Positions 8,736 to 16,285 of a stretch of 64,000 bases of DNA are shown here, piece by piece. The notes beneath the pieces were generated by a model. That model was not told where the DNA came from, did not search any database, and worked only from the letters and a program-made list of their open reading frames with translations. The translations under genes and the position numbers were made by a program. Within the stretch, counting starts at the first letter, position 1. Each line of letters starts with the position of its first letter. The stretch is from an uncultured Bacilli bacterium (lineage in GTDB: Bacteria > Bacillota_I > Bacilli_A > RF39 > UBA660), in assembly GCA_934099115.1 (NCBI GenBank), contig CAKOPK010000001.1:62001-126000 (forward strand), read 5' to 3'.

Positions 8736-9316
8736 AAAGCATTCACCAAGCTTTCTTTTGTATAATATGTTTCATTTAAAAGATTATAGTATTTTAAATC
8801 ATTTGATAGAGTAACTACTAATGGTAAATGAAATCCTAGTTTATTTAATATTTTTTCTTCTTTTAAGATTTCTTCTTTTGTTCCTTCCATTACTATTCCT
8901 TGTTTATTTATAACTATTATATAGTCTAAATATAAAGTTTCTTCTATTTCTGTTGTATAATTTATAATTTGTTTATCAGTTTCTTTTAAATGCTCTATTA
9001 GTTGTTCTTTAAATTCTTTATCTAAATAAGTTAAAATATTATATAAGACTACGGTTTTGTTTGCATCTATAAGATTAGTTAAAATACTAATTTTAAGATT
9101 ATCTATTTTACTTAAATCACTTTTTGTTTTTAAATCTGTTATTTTAAATTTTAAAAGCATACTATCTGGTATTTCTTCTATATGACCATAATCATCTTTA
9201 GAGAGAATTGTACAGTTGTTTTTTATTAAATCCATTGTATCTTCTTTATAGTTAATAGTAGAAGAACAAAGAATGGTTGTATTTAGATTGGGTATTTGTT
9301 TATCTTTTATATTCAT
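8726..9316 (-). CDS. degenerate EcfA1-like ABC ATPase without catalytic motifs
   Basis: 196 aa. The C-terminal two thirds align with EcfA1. VVLYNILTYLDKEF stands where ILILDEPTSMLDP is expected, and NYTTEIEETLYLDYIIVINKQG stands for the switch-histidine region. GIVMEGTKEEIL, KLGFHLPLVVTLSNDL and the ending YTKESLVNAL match the EcfA1 tail very well. Walker A, the signature motif, the Walker B Asp/Glu and the switch His are all missing. The ribosome binding site GGAGG precedes the ATG. First gene of the operon leading to truA and overlapping the EcfA2-like gene. Intact length and coupling suggest a retained non-catalytic protein rather than random decay. Confidence 0.7.
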   Translation of the reverse strand: MNIKDKQIPNLNTTILCSSTINYKEDTMDLIKNNCTILSKDDYGHIEEIPDSMLLKFKITDLKTKSDLSKIDNLKISILTNLIDANKTVVLYNILTYLDKEFKEQLIEHLKETDKQIINYTTEIEETLYLDYIIVINKQGIVMEGTKEEILKEEKILNKLGFHLPLVVTLSNDLKYYNLLNETYYTKESLVNALWK

Positions 9317-9449
9317 AAGTCCTCCTTTTTATATCATAACAAATAATTATTCTTTTTTAAAGAAAAAGTTCTTGTATTTAATATTCTTTTATGATAAACT
9401 TAAGTATGTAAAGTGTTCTACATTTTACAGAGTAGAGGAAGTATATTTT

Positions 9450-9481
9450 AAAACAGATATGTGAGGTCATATCTGTTTTTT
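9450..9481 (+). terminator. strong hairpin with T-tract, terminator of an unidentified short transcript or bidirectional
   Basis: Stem AAAACAGATATG (9450-9461) and CATATCTGTTTT (9468-9479) with six T on the + strand. No + strand gene ends here. The 60 bases upstream contain a second small hairpin (GTAAA/TTTAC near 9409-9430), so a small RNA of about 85 bases is possible, but no convincing promoter was found. Confidence 0.5.
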
Positions 9482-9493
9482 AGTTAGATAAAT

Positions 9494-9527
9494 AAAAAAT
9501 GTTAGTAAGTTTGCACTTATTAACATT
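9494..9527 (-). terminator. terminator of rpmE
   Basis: On the - strand AATGTTAATAAG (9527-9516) pairs with CTTACTAACATT (9510-9499), with one mismatch, followed by six T (9499-9494). It includes the last base of the rpmE stop codon region. Confidence 0.75.
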
Positions 9528-9735
9528 ATTTTTCGTCTGTTAAACCATATTTACGGTTGAATTTTTCAATTGTTCCAGTTTTCTTTACTTTTCCTTGTGC
9601 TCCAGTATAGAATGGATGACATTCACTACAGATTTCTACTTGGATGTTTTCTTTTGTAGAATGGGTTTTAAATGTTGCTCCACATGCACAAGTAATTGTT
9701 GCTTCTTTTGTTTCTGGATGAATTCCTTTTTTCAT
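9526..9735 (-). CDS. rpmE: 50S ribosomal protein bL31
   Basis: 69 aa. Begins MKKGIHPE as usual and carries the zinc-type cysteines CAC (residues 16-18) and CSEC (36-39), so this is the C+ form, followed by HPFYTGAQGKVKKTGTIEKF. It has its own promoter and terminator and is therefore a single-gene unit. Confidence 0.97.
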   Translation of the reverse strand: MKKGIHPETKEATITCACGATFKTHSTKENIQVEICSECHPFYTGAQGKVKKTGTIEKFNRKYGLTDEK

Positions 9736-9793
9736 AATTTCCCTCCTGCCATATCAAATTTTTTGACATAGTTAAACTTGTTTGTCTTTAAGT

Positions 9794-9821
9794 ATTATAT
9801 CATATTTTTTTATCTTTACAA
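9794..9821 (-). promoter_or_regulatory. sigma-A promoter of rpmE
   Basis: TTGTAA (9816-9821), 16-base spacer, TATAAT (9794-9799) on the - strand. The leader is about 50 bases long; it contains GACAAAC and TTTGACAT segments but no structure I can name. Confidence 0.7.
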
Positions 9822-9828
9822 GAAAAAA

Positions 9829-10497
9829 CTAAAGCTTTTTTATTATTTCACTGTAAATAGCTTTATTTCCTAAATAATTTAAATAATAATTATTGGGTTC
9901 AAAATAATAATTATTGTCTGTTAAAATTGTACTAATATCTATGAATATAAAATTATAACTAGAACACAGTTCTCTTAGACTTGTATTTATTTTATTTATG
10001 CTTAATAATTCTTTCTTTTTTATAGTATAGAGGCCTGTTACAATTACTTTTTTATTATTTAAGCTTTTTATTAGCTTTAATAGTTCTTCCATATCTTTTA
10101 AATAGTCTTTTATAATATCTAGGGTTATTTTATCTTCTGATAGTTCATCCATTCCAATGGTAATTGTAAGTATATTGGCATTATTAATTATTTGTTGAAT
10201 TCCTTGTTTTTTATCGTTAATAATTAAGCTTTTATTTTCTTTTATTTCATAAGTTAATTCTTTTACAGTTTTTCCTACACTGGCATATTCGTAATAGCTA
10301 TGAAGTTCACGATTACTATTATATTTTTCTTTTAAATAGTCATTAAAACTGTAACCTTTTATATTATAGGGTGTCATTCCTAAAGAGATAGCGTCTCCAA
10401 TAGCAACAATATTTATCTCTTCTTTTTTTGTATAAAAATAAATTAATATAGATATCATAGAACTTACTAGAGTAATAATAATAATTTTCTTTTTCAT
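9829..10497 (-). CDS. membrane-anchored SGNH-fold protein lacking catalytic residues
   Basis: 222 aa from the ATG at 10497 (GGGGTG ribosome binding site). An N-terminal signal anchor (about 4-23) is followed by a GDSL/SGNH-hydrolase pattern of the exported-lipase type. Block I reads AIGDAISLG where GDS is expected, so the nucleophile serine is alanine. Block III reads TIGMDEL instead of GxND. The last block reads PNNYYLNYLGNKA where the D-x-x-H dyad should be. The three catalytic positions are therefore replaced, although the order of blocks and length fit the family. Probably a non-enzymatic, surface-exposed protein. It lies after murA on the same strand. Confidence 0.65.
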   Translation of the reverse strand: MKKKIIIITLVSSMISILIYFYTKKEEINIVAIGDAISLGMTPYNIKGYSFNDYLKEKYNSNRELHSYYEYASVGKTVKELTYEIKENKSLIINDKKQGIQQIINNANILTITIGMDELSEDKITLDIIKDYLKDMEELLKLIKSLNNKKVIVTGLYTIKKKELLSINKINTSLRELCSSYNFIFIDISTILTDNNYYFEPNNYYLNYLGNKAIYSEIIKKL

Positions 10498-10530
10498 AAA
10501 CACCCCTATAAAAAAATATAGTATATTATA

Positions 10531-11784
10531 CTATATTTCTATTATTTCTATTTTAGCACCAACTTGTTCTAGTTTATTTTCAATATTTTCATATCCTCTT
10601 AATATATGTTCTACATCAGTTATTTTTGTTGTTCCTTTGGCTTTTAAGGCTGCTAATACTAGAGCTGCTCCTCCTCTTAGGTCTGTTGCTATTACATCAC
10701 ATCCTGTTAGTTTTGTTGGGCCTGTAATTATAGCCGTCATACCGTTTACTTTAATATTTGCTCCCATTTTATTTAATGATGGAACATGACCCATTCGATT
10801 TTCCCATATAGTTTCTTCAAATATAGAAGTTCCTTCGGCTTGAGTTAATAAAACACTCATTGGTTGACCTATATCAGTTGGAAATCCTGGATAAACTAAT
10901 GTTTTAATATTAATTGGTTTTAAATGTTCTACTTGATTGATTGTTATTTTATTAGCTTCTATTTTTATGTCTGCTCCCATATCTTCTAATTTAGTTGTTA
11001 AGGCTTCTAAATGTTCTGGAATAATATTTTCTACACTTAAATTATTTCCACATAAAGCTCCTAAAATAATATATGTTCCTGCTTCTATTCTATCTGGTAA
11101 TACTGTTATTTCTCCTCCATGTAGTTCTTTTACCCCTTCAATAGTTATTTCATTAGTTCCTATTCCAGTAATTTTAGCGCCCATTTTAACTAAGAAATTA
11201 GCTATATTATCTATTTCTGCTTCTTTAGCAGCATTATGAATAATAGTAGTACCTTCTGCTAAGACACTTGCTAACATTAAGTTTATAGTAGCTCCTACAC
11301 TTTGAAATCTTAAATAAATATCTGTTCCTATTAATTTATCTGCTTTTAATATATATTTATTTCCTTCCGTAATAATTTCTGCTCCTAAAGCTTTAAAACC
11401 ATCTAAATGAATATCTATTGGTCTTTTACCTATATTACATCCTCCAGGTATATATATTTCTACATATTTTTCTTTTCCTAATAATGCGCCCATAAAATAA
11501 TAAGATGCTCTTAATCTACTAGAATGATAATCATCTATTAAAGTATTTTTTAAAGCTGTTGTATCAATTATAAGTTCATCTTCTTTTAATGTAGTTTTAC
11601 AATTTAAGACATTTAATATATCTATTAAAGCATCTCTATCTGATATATTAGGAACATTTTTTATAACTGATATTCCATTTGCTAGTACTGCTGCTGGTAA
11701 TAGGGCTACTGCACTATTTTTAGCACCTCCTATTTTAATACTTCCTGTTAGAGTATTACCTCCATTAATTATCATTTGTTTCAT
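10531..11784 (-). CDS. murA: UDP-N-acetylglucosamine 1-carboxyvinyltransferase MurA
   Basis: First committed step of peptidoglycan precursor synthesis, transferring enolpyruvate from PEP to UDP-GlcNAc. 417 aa. Shows GGAKNSAVALLPA at the N-terminus, the active-site loop IPGGCNIGKRPIDIHL with the PEP-binding (and fosfomycin-target) cysteine, and YPGFPTDIGQP plus RGGAALVLAAL in the C-terminal half. Full length, with its own promoter about 110 bases upstream. Confidence 0.97.
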   Translation of the reverse strand: MKQMIINGGNTLTGSIKIGGAKNSAVALLPAAVLANGISVIKNVPNISDRDALIDILNVLNCKTTLKEDELIIDTTALKNTLIDDYHSSRLRASYYFMGALLGKEKYVEIYIPGGCNIGKRPIDIHLDGFKALGAEIITEGNKYILKADKLIGTDIYLRFQSVGATINLMLASVLAEGTTIIHNAAKEAEIDNIANFLVKMGAKITGIGTNEITIEGVKELHGGEITVLPDRIEAGTYIILGALCGNNLSVENIIPEHLEALTTKLEDMGADIKIEANKITINQVEHLKPINIKTLVYPGFPTDIGQPMSVLLTQAEGTSIFEETIWENRMGHVPSLNKMGANIKVNGMTAIITGPTKLTGCDVIATDLRGGAALVLAALKAKGTTKITDVEHILRGYENIENKLEQVGAKIEIIEI

Positions 11785-11892
11785 GTAAACACACCCTTTA
11801 CTTCTAAGTTATAAGCTAGGCACTTATACTATTTTTTATGTTAAATATTTTTTTTAGTGCATATTAAAAGAAATTTATAAATTTCTAATATT

Positions 11893-11922
11893 ACTATATC
11901 TTACTTTTCTAACGTTTGTCAA
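11893..11922 (-). promoter_or_regulatory. sigma-A promoter of murA
   Basis: TTGACA (11917-11922), 18-base spacer, TATAGT (11893-11898) on the - strand, leaving a leader of roughly 100 bases. The rest of the 200-base gap to spoIIR shows nothing else I can name. Confidence 0.7.
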
Positions 11923-11994
11923 TCTTTTTAAAGATTACTTTACTTTTATGAATAATTTTTTTCTTTTTTCTCTTAATTATTACAGGTGATAAGA

Positions 11995-12498
11995 TTGAAA
12001 AAAATTATTATAGGCTTGTTTATTTTTACTTGCTTCATTTCCCTTTCTAAGAAAGAAGAAGGTCTTATTATTCCAGATACATCTATTCGTTTTCGAGTGA
12101 TTGCTAATAGTAATACAACGAAAGATCAAACAGAAAAGTTAATGATTAAAGATAAAATTGAAAAAGAAGTTTATGGTTTAATTGAGGGAGCTAATAATAC
12201 AGATGAAGTTCGTAGTTTAATTAAAAATAATATGGATACAATTAATGAAATTGTTAGTTCTTATGAAGTACCTTATAAAATAAATTATGGAGATAATTAT
12301 TTTCCTACTAAAAATTATAAAGGTGTTTTATATAAAGCAGGAAATTATGAATCTTTAGTAATTACGTTAGGAGAAGGTATGGGGGATAACTTCTGGTGTG
12401 TTTTATTTCCTCCTCTTTGCTTACTCGATAATGAACAAAATGATGTTAGTGATATTGAATATCAGTTTTATGTTAAAAAATTATTTAAACAGTTCTAA
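11995..12498 (+). CDS. spoIIR: stage II sporulation protein R
   Basis: Forespore-made, secreted signal that triggers pro-sigma-E processing by SpoIIGA in the mother cell. The protein shows an N-terminal signal segment (about 3-17), then IRFRVIANSNTTKDQTEKLMIKDKI, the family signature, and FWCVLFPPLC near the end. I choose the TTG at 11995 because AGGTGAT lies just before it; the upstream in-frame GTG at 11986 has no ribosome binding site. It is somewhat shorter than the Bacillus protein. Followed closely by mntP, as in Bacillus. One of the clearest signs that this organism sporulates. Confidence 0.92.
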   Translation: MKKIIIGLFIFTCFISLSKKEEGLIIPDTSIRFRVIANSNTTKDQTEKLMIKDKIEKEVYGLIEGANNTDEVRSLIKNNMDTINEIVSSYEVPYKINYGDNYFPTKNYKGVLYKAGNYESLVITLGEGMGDNFWCVLFPPLCLLDNEQNDVSDIEYQFYVKKLFKQF

Positions 12499-12537
12499 AA
12501 TAAAAGCTTTCTAATACAATTTTTTAGGAGGCTTTTT

Positions 12538-13065
12538 ATGCAACTATTAAGTGTCTTTTTAATAGGTATTGCTCTTTCTATGGATACTTTTTCTTTATCT
12601 TTAAGTTTGGGCACTTTAATAGATTATAAATCTATATTTAAATTATCTTTTATTGTTGGTATTATGCATTTTATTATGCCTTTTCTAGGTTCTCTTATTG
12701 GAAATAAGATTATTGTTTTTTTGGAAATTTCTTGTGATTTTTTAATGGGTATTATTTTGGTTTTTATTGGTATTCAAATGCTTATTGATATTCTTCAGAA
12801 AGAAGAAAGTAACTTTCAATTAAGTACTCTGGGAATGTTTTTATTTGCTTTGGGAGTTAGTTTAGACAGCTTTTCTATAGGTTTTGGAATAAATGCAATT
12901 ACTACTAACAAGTATCTTGCTATGATGATTTTTGCACTATGTAGCTTTTCTTTTACATTTCTTGGGGTATCTTTAGGTAAATTTGCTAGTAAAATACTTG
13001 GGAGTATTGCTAATGTTATAGGTGCTATTATTCTAATTGTTTTGGGAATCATTCATGTTCTTTAA
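12538..13065 (+). CDS. mntP: manganese efflux pump MntP (DUF204)
   Basis: 175 aa polytopic membrane protein with six predicted spans arranged as two related halves. Each half carries the acidic family motif: SMDTFSLSLSLG (about 15-26) and SLDSFSIGFG (about 108-117). The ribosome binding site AGGAGG precedes the ATG. It follows spoIIR by 39 bases on the same strand; spoIIR and mntP are also near neighbours in Bacillus. The sporulation protein YtaF belongs to the same superfamily, so that assignment cannot be fully excluded. Confidence 0.85.
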   Translation: MQLLSVFLIGIALSMDTFSLSLSLGTLIDYKSIFKLSFIVGIMHFIMPFLGSLIGNKIIVFLEISCDFLMGIILVFIGIQMLIDILQKEESNFQLSTLGMFLFALGVSLDSFSIGFGINAITTNKYLAMMIFALCSFSFTFLGVSLGKFASKILGSIANVIGAIILIVLGIIHVL

Positions 13066-13244
13066 CTTTAGTTTAAAAATATAGCATTTAAACGCCAGAT
13101 TAACAAAAAATCTTTTATTATTACTATTTTTATCATGTTGTATTATTTTTGCTCTTTGGGGTTTAATAATTATTTTGACCCTTTATATGTTTTAATTAAG
13201 AGAAAAATACATAATGAAAATGTAAATAAAATTAGAGAAGAAAA

Positions 13245-13282
13245 TAGAAGAAAAAAGAAACAAATTAATTTTATTTTGTTTC
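13245..13282 (-). terminator. terminator of the metG operon
   Basis: GAAACAAA (13282-13275, - strand) pairs with TTTGTTTC (13264-13257), followed by a T-rich run. The metG stop codon lies inside the hairpin. Apart from this, 13066-13256 holds nothing convincing. Confidence 0.8.
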
Positions 13283-14800
13283 TATTCTTGCAAATAATAT
13301 TTCAGGATTATTTAATTTTAAGTCTAATTCTAAAGCACCGAATTTGGCAATTGATTTGTATGAAGTTTCTTTTGTATTTAATTGTTTTAATATTTTACTA
13401 GTTGTTGAAGGTACAAATGGTGTTAGTAAAATTGTACAGATACGAATACTTTCTAATAAGTTATATAATACAGTTTGTAGTCTTTCTGTTTTAGTTTCAT
13501 CTTTAGCTAAAGTCCATGGTGTTGTATCATCAATATATTTATTACATTTTTTTAATACCTCCATGATTTCTTCAATAGCTTCATTTACTTTTAATTCATT
13601 CATGCGTTTATCTACAATAGCTTTTAGGGCTGTTACACTTGTGATTAAGTCTTTGTCTATTTCTTCTTCTACTTTAGGATTTGTGACAATTCCAGAGAAG
13701 TATTTATGAGACATACTGATAGTACGATTTACTAAATTTCCTAAATTGTTAGCTAAGTCTGTGTTAGTTCGAGAAATTAAAGCTTCTTCTGAGAAATTAC
13801 CATCATTTCCAAAAGGCACTTCACGTAGAGCATAATATCTTACAGCATCTACGCCGTAAGCATTAATATATTCTCTTGGGTCTTTATAGTTTCCTAAAGA
13901 TTTAGAAATTTTTCCTCCGTCTATTTTTAACCAACCATGGCCAAATACTTGTTTTGGAAGTGGTAAGTCTAAAGCCATTAATAGGCATGGCCAAATAATG
14001 GTATGAAATCTTACTATTTCTTTTCCTACTATATGAAGGTCTGCTGGCCAATATTTTTGGAATTTTTCACTGTTAGTATCTGGATAACCTAAAGATGTAA
14101 TATAGTTTGTTAAAGCATCTACCCAGACATATACTACATGTTTTGGGTCAAAATCTACTGGAATACCCCACGTAAAGCTTGTGCGAGAAACACATAAATC
14201 TTCTAATCCTGGTTTAATAAAATTATTTAACATTTCATTCTTGCGAGATAATGGTAAGATAAATTCGGGATTTTCATCATAGAATTTAATTAAGCGTTCT
14301 TGATATTTTGATAATTTAAAGAAATAGGCTTCTTCACTTACCATTTTAACATCTCGACCACAATCTGGACATTTACCGTCTACTAGTTGTTGTTCTGTCC
14401 AAAAAGATTCACAAGGTACACAATATAAGCCTTTATATTCTCCTTTATAAATATCTCCTTGATCATATAGTCTTTTAAATATTTTTTGTACTGCTTCTTC
14501 ATGATTTTTATCTGTTGTTCTAATAAAATAATCATAAGATATATCAAGAGATTGCCATAAGTCTTTAGCATTGGCAATTATTTTATCTACATATTCTTTT
14601 GGTGTTACTCCTGATTCATTCGCTTTCTTTTCAATTTTTTCACCATGTTCATCTGTTCCTGTTTGGAAAAATACATCATAGCCAGTTAGTCTTTTATATC
14701 TTGCTAGAGCATCAGCGATAATTGTTGTATAACAGTGGCCTATATGAAAATTAGCACTTGGATAATAAATTGGGGTTGTAATATAATATTTTTCTTTCAT
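13271..14800 (-). CDS. metG: methionyl-tRNA synthetase
   Basis: Class I synthetase charging tRNA-Met. 509 aa. HIGH motif in SANFHIGHCYTT, zinc knuckle with CVPC (about 127-130) and CPDC (about 144-147), and KISKS in GGKISKSLGNYKDP. The anticodon-binding helical domain follows, but the C-terminal tRNA-binding/dimerisation domain of Bacillus MetS (about 650 aa) is absent, as in many short MetG forms. Second gene after the HAD gene, with a methionine-type T-box upstream of both. Confidence 0.97.
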   Translation of the reverse strand: MKEKYYITTPIYYPSANFHIGHCYTTIIADALARYKRLTGYDVFFQTGTDEHGEKIEKKANESGVTPKEYVDKIIANAKDLWQSLDISYDYFIRTTDKNHEEAVQKIFKRLYDQGDIYKGEYKGLYCVPCESFWTEQQLVDGKCPDCGRDVKMVSEEAYFFKLSKYQERLIKFYDENPEFILPLSRKNEMLNNFIKPGLEDLCVSRTSFTWGIPVDFDPKHVVYVWVDALTNYITSLGYPDTNSEKFQKYWPADLHIVGKEIVRFHTIIWPCLLMALDLPLPKQVFGHGWLKIDGGKISKSLGNYKDPREYINAYGVDAVRYYALREVPFGNDGNFSEEALISRTNTDLANNLGNLVNRTISMSHKYFSGIVTNPKVEEEIDKDLITSVTALKAIVDKRMNELKVNEAIEEIMEVLKKCNKYIDDTTPWTLAKDETKTERLQTVLYNLLESIRICTILLTPFVPSTTSKILKQLNTKETSYKSIAKFGALELDLKLNNPEILFARIETK

Positions 14801-14813
14801 TTTTTCACTCTTT

Positions 14814-15422
14814 CTATAATAATTCTTTTAATTCATATATTTCTTTAATAGTATCTTTACTCTTTTTATCTGTTATTTCTATGGTTTTTATTCCTATATC
14901 TTTAGCTCCTTTTATATCTGTTTTATAAGAATCTCCAACCATTAAACATTCTATAGCTTTATGGTTTCCCATTGCTTTTTGAAAACTTTCTTTACTTGGT
15001 TTAATAAATTCATCTCCACCAATTATATCTATAAAATAATCTTTTATTTGGGCTTTTTCTAGTCTTTTTATTTGAGATGATATAAACCAGTTTGTTAATA
15101 TTACTAATTCATATTTTTGGCTTAAATATTCTAGTAAATCAATTAATTTTTCATCTTTTTCACTCATATCTCCTAAATATTTTAACCATACTTTGATAAC
15201 TTTTTCATCTATCTTTGTATTGGTTATTTTACTTAATAAATTAGCCATATTAGAAGTTTTATAAGCTTTATATTCTTCTTCATATAAATCACATAGCTTA
15301 TCAAAAGATTCATAATCTATATTTAAATTACATTCTTTTATAGTTTTGATTGCTGCTTCTTTGTATTCTTCTTTCCATGGCATAAGTGTATTATCTAAAT
15401 CAAATATTACTCTTTTAAGCAT
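14814..15422 (-). CDS. HAD-superfamily phosphatase
   Basis: About 202 aa, started at the ATG ending at 15422 because GGAGG lies 6 bases before it. HAD motif I is IFDLDNTLMPW, motif II is VILTNW, motif III lysine is in IKPSKESF and motif IV is MVGDSYKTDIKGA. A helical cap lies between motifs I and II. Substrate unknown; the family includes nucleotidases and sugar-phosphate phosphatases. First gene of the T-box-controlled operon with metG, so its expression should rise when uncharged tRNA-Met accumulates; a link to methionine metabolism is inference. Confidence 0.85.
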   Translation of the reverse strand: MLKRVIFDLDNTLMPWKEEYKEAAIKTIKECNLNIDYESFDKLCDLYEEEYKAYKTSNMANLLSKITNTKIDEKVIKVWLKYLGDMSEKDEKLIDLLEYLSQKYELVILTNWFISSQIKRLEKAQIKDYFIDIIGGDEFIKPSKESFQKAMGNHKAIECLMVGDSYKTDIKGAKDIGIKTIEITDKKSKDTIKEIYELKELL

Positions 15423-15439
15423 CAAATTCCTCCTTTTTA

Positions 15440-15646
15440 AAGCAAATAAAAATCATAAACTAGGAACGAGTTTATACCCGCGGTACCATCCTAATTCACG
15501 ATTTTTTCGCACACTTTGTATTCTTTAACGAGAATAAGTCGTTTAAACTCCAGAGTCATCTTCTATACTATATATTACCTATTTCCATCAAACATAGGCT
15601 TTCTATTAATCATATAATATATACTCATTCCTTCAATGTTTAATTT
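15440..15646 (-). ncRNA. T-box riboswitch, probably methionine-specific
   Basis: Transcribed leftward upstream of the HAD-metG operon. The T-box core AGGATGGTACCGCGGG (15492-15477) is textbook. It is followed by the terminator stem ATAAACT (15475-15469) / AGTTTAT (15461-15455) and a T-run. Stem I is formed by TATATATT and AATATATA segments. The candidate specifier loop reads GAAGATGAC, giving ATG (15559-15557) followed by the usual purine, which fits metG downstream. The folding was done by eye. Confidence 0.88.
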
Positions 15647-15652
15647 GTACTC

Positions 15653-15681
15653 ATTATATAAATGTTTTTAGATGTTGTCAA
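15653..15681 (-). promoter_or_regulatory. sigma-A promoter of the T-box/HAD/metG operon
   Basis: Perfect consensus: TTGACA (15676-15681), 17-base spacer, TATAAT (15653-15658) on the - strand. Confidence 0.9.
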
Positions 15682-15683
15682 GA

Positions 15684-16199
15684 TTATATATCTAATTTAT
15701 GAGATAAAATATTTGATACTAGTTTTCCTATATTATATTCATCTGTGAAGGGTTCTTTACTATTCATAATAACTAATCCAATGGCATCATTTAAGGAAAT
15801 AATTGGTATATAAATAAAGTTTCCTTCTAACTCTGTTTCATTTATTTTAAGTTTACTATTTTCTTCTTTCTTTGTTTCTCTTTCTTCTATAATTTTTATT
15901 AGTTTATCCGTTAATTTTGCTGCTTCTAATTCTTCTTTTAATATACTACTACATATTATTTTTTCATTATCTGTGATTATGATTTTATAGTTAAAGATCG
16001 TATATACTAGTTCACAAAGATTTTTAGCCAATTCATTATTATTATTCATTCTATTATATTTTTTTAGAATAATATTGTTATTTTCCGTAAATATTTCTAC
16101 ATTTTCGCCATCTCTTATTCCGAGATTTCTTCTTATTTCTTTTGGTATTACTATACGTCCTAATTCATCAATTCTTCTTACAACTCCAGTTGATTTCAA
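15684..16199 (-). CDS. spoVT: stage V sporulation protein T, AbrB-type regulator
   Basis: Forespore transcription factor. Residues 1-48 are an AbrB swapped-hairpin DNA-binding domain (STGVVRRIDELGRIVIPKEIRRNLGI). The rest is a GAF-like sensor domain (about 55-171), giving normal SpoVT length of 171 aa. The start is a TTG at 16199 with GGAG about 10 bases upstream. A 12-base direct repeat spans the start region (16177-16188 and 16203-16214), possibly an autoregulatory site. A sigma-G-like promoter lies just upstream. Confidence 0.92.
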   Translation of the reverse strand: MKSTGVVRRIDELGRIVIPKEIRRNLGIRDGENVEIFTENNNIILKKYNRMNNNNELAKNLCELVYTIFNYKIIITDNEKIICSSILKEELEAAKLTDKLIKIIEERETKKEENSKLKINETELEGNFIYIPIISLNDAIGLVIMNSKEPFTDEYNIGKLVSNILSHKLDI

Positions 16200-16223
16200 A
16201 GGCTTACAACTCCATTCTGGTAT

Positions 16224-16252
16224 TAATATGGTTTTGTTTATTATTTTTATAC
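16224..16252 (-). promoter_or_regulatory. putative sigma-F/G promoter of spoVT
   Basis: GTATA (16248-16252), 17-base spacer, CATATTA (16224-16230) on the - strand, close to the forespore sigma consensus (GYATA / CATAMTA). SpoVT is sigma-G-dependent in Bacillus. Read by eye. Confidence 0.45.
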
Positions 16253-16285
16253 TTAATAATACGTATAGTAAAATTTGCCTATTTG

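Noticed and set aside
9273..9464. 63-codon + strand frame upstream of the EcfA1-like gene
   Set aside because: Overlaps the start of a coupled - strand gene, has no ribosome binding site, and its composition follows the AT-rich leader.
13135..13401. 88-codon + strand frame between mntP and metG
   Set aside because: No ribosome binding site; its second half is antisense to the metG terminator and metG 3' end. The lysine-rich part comes from the terminator T-run read on the other strand.
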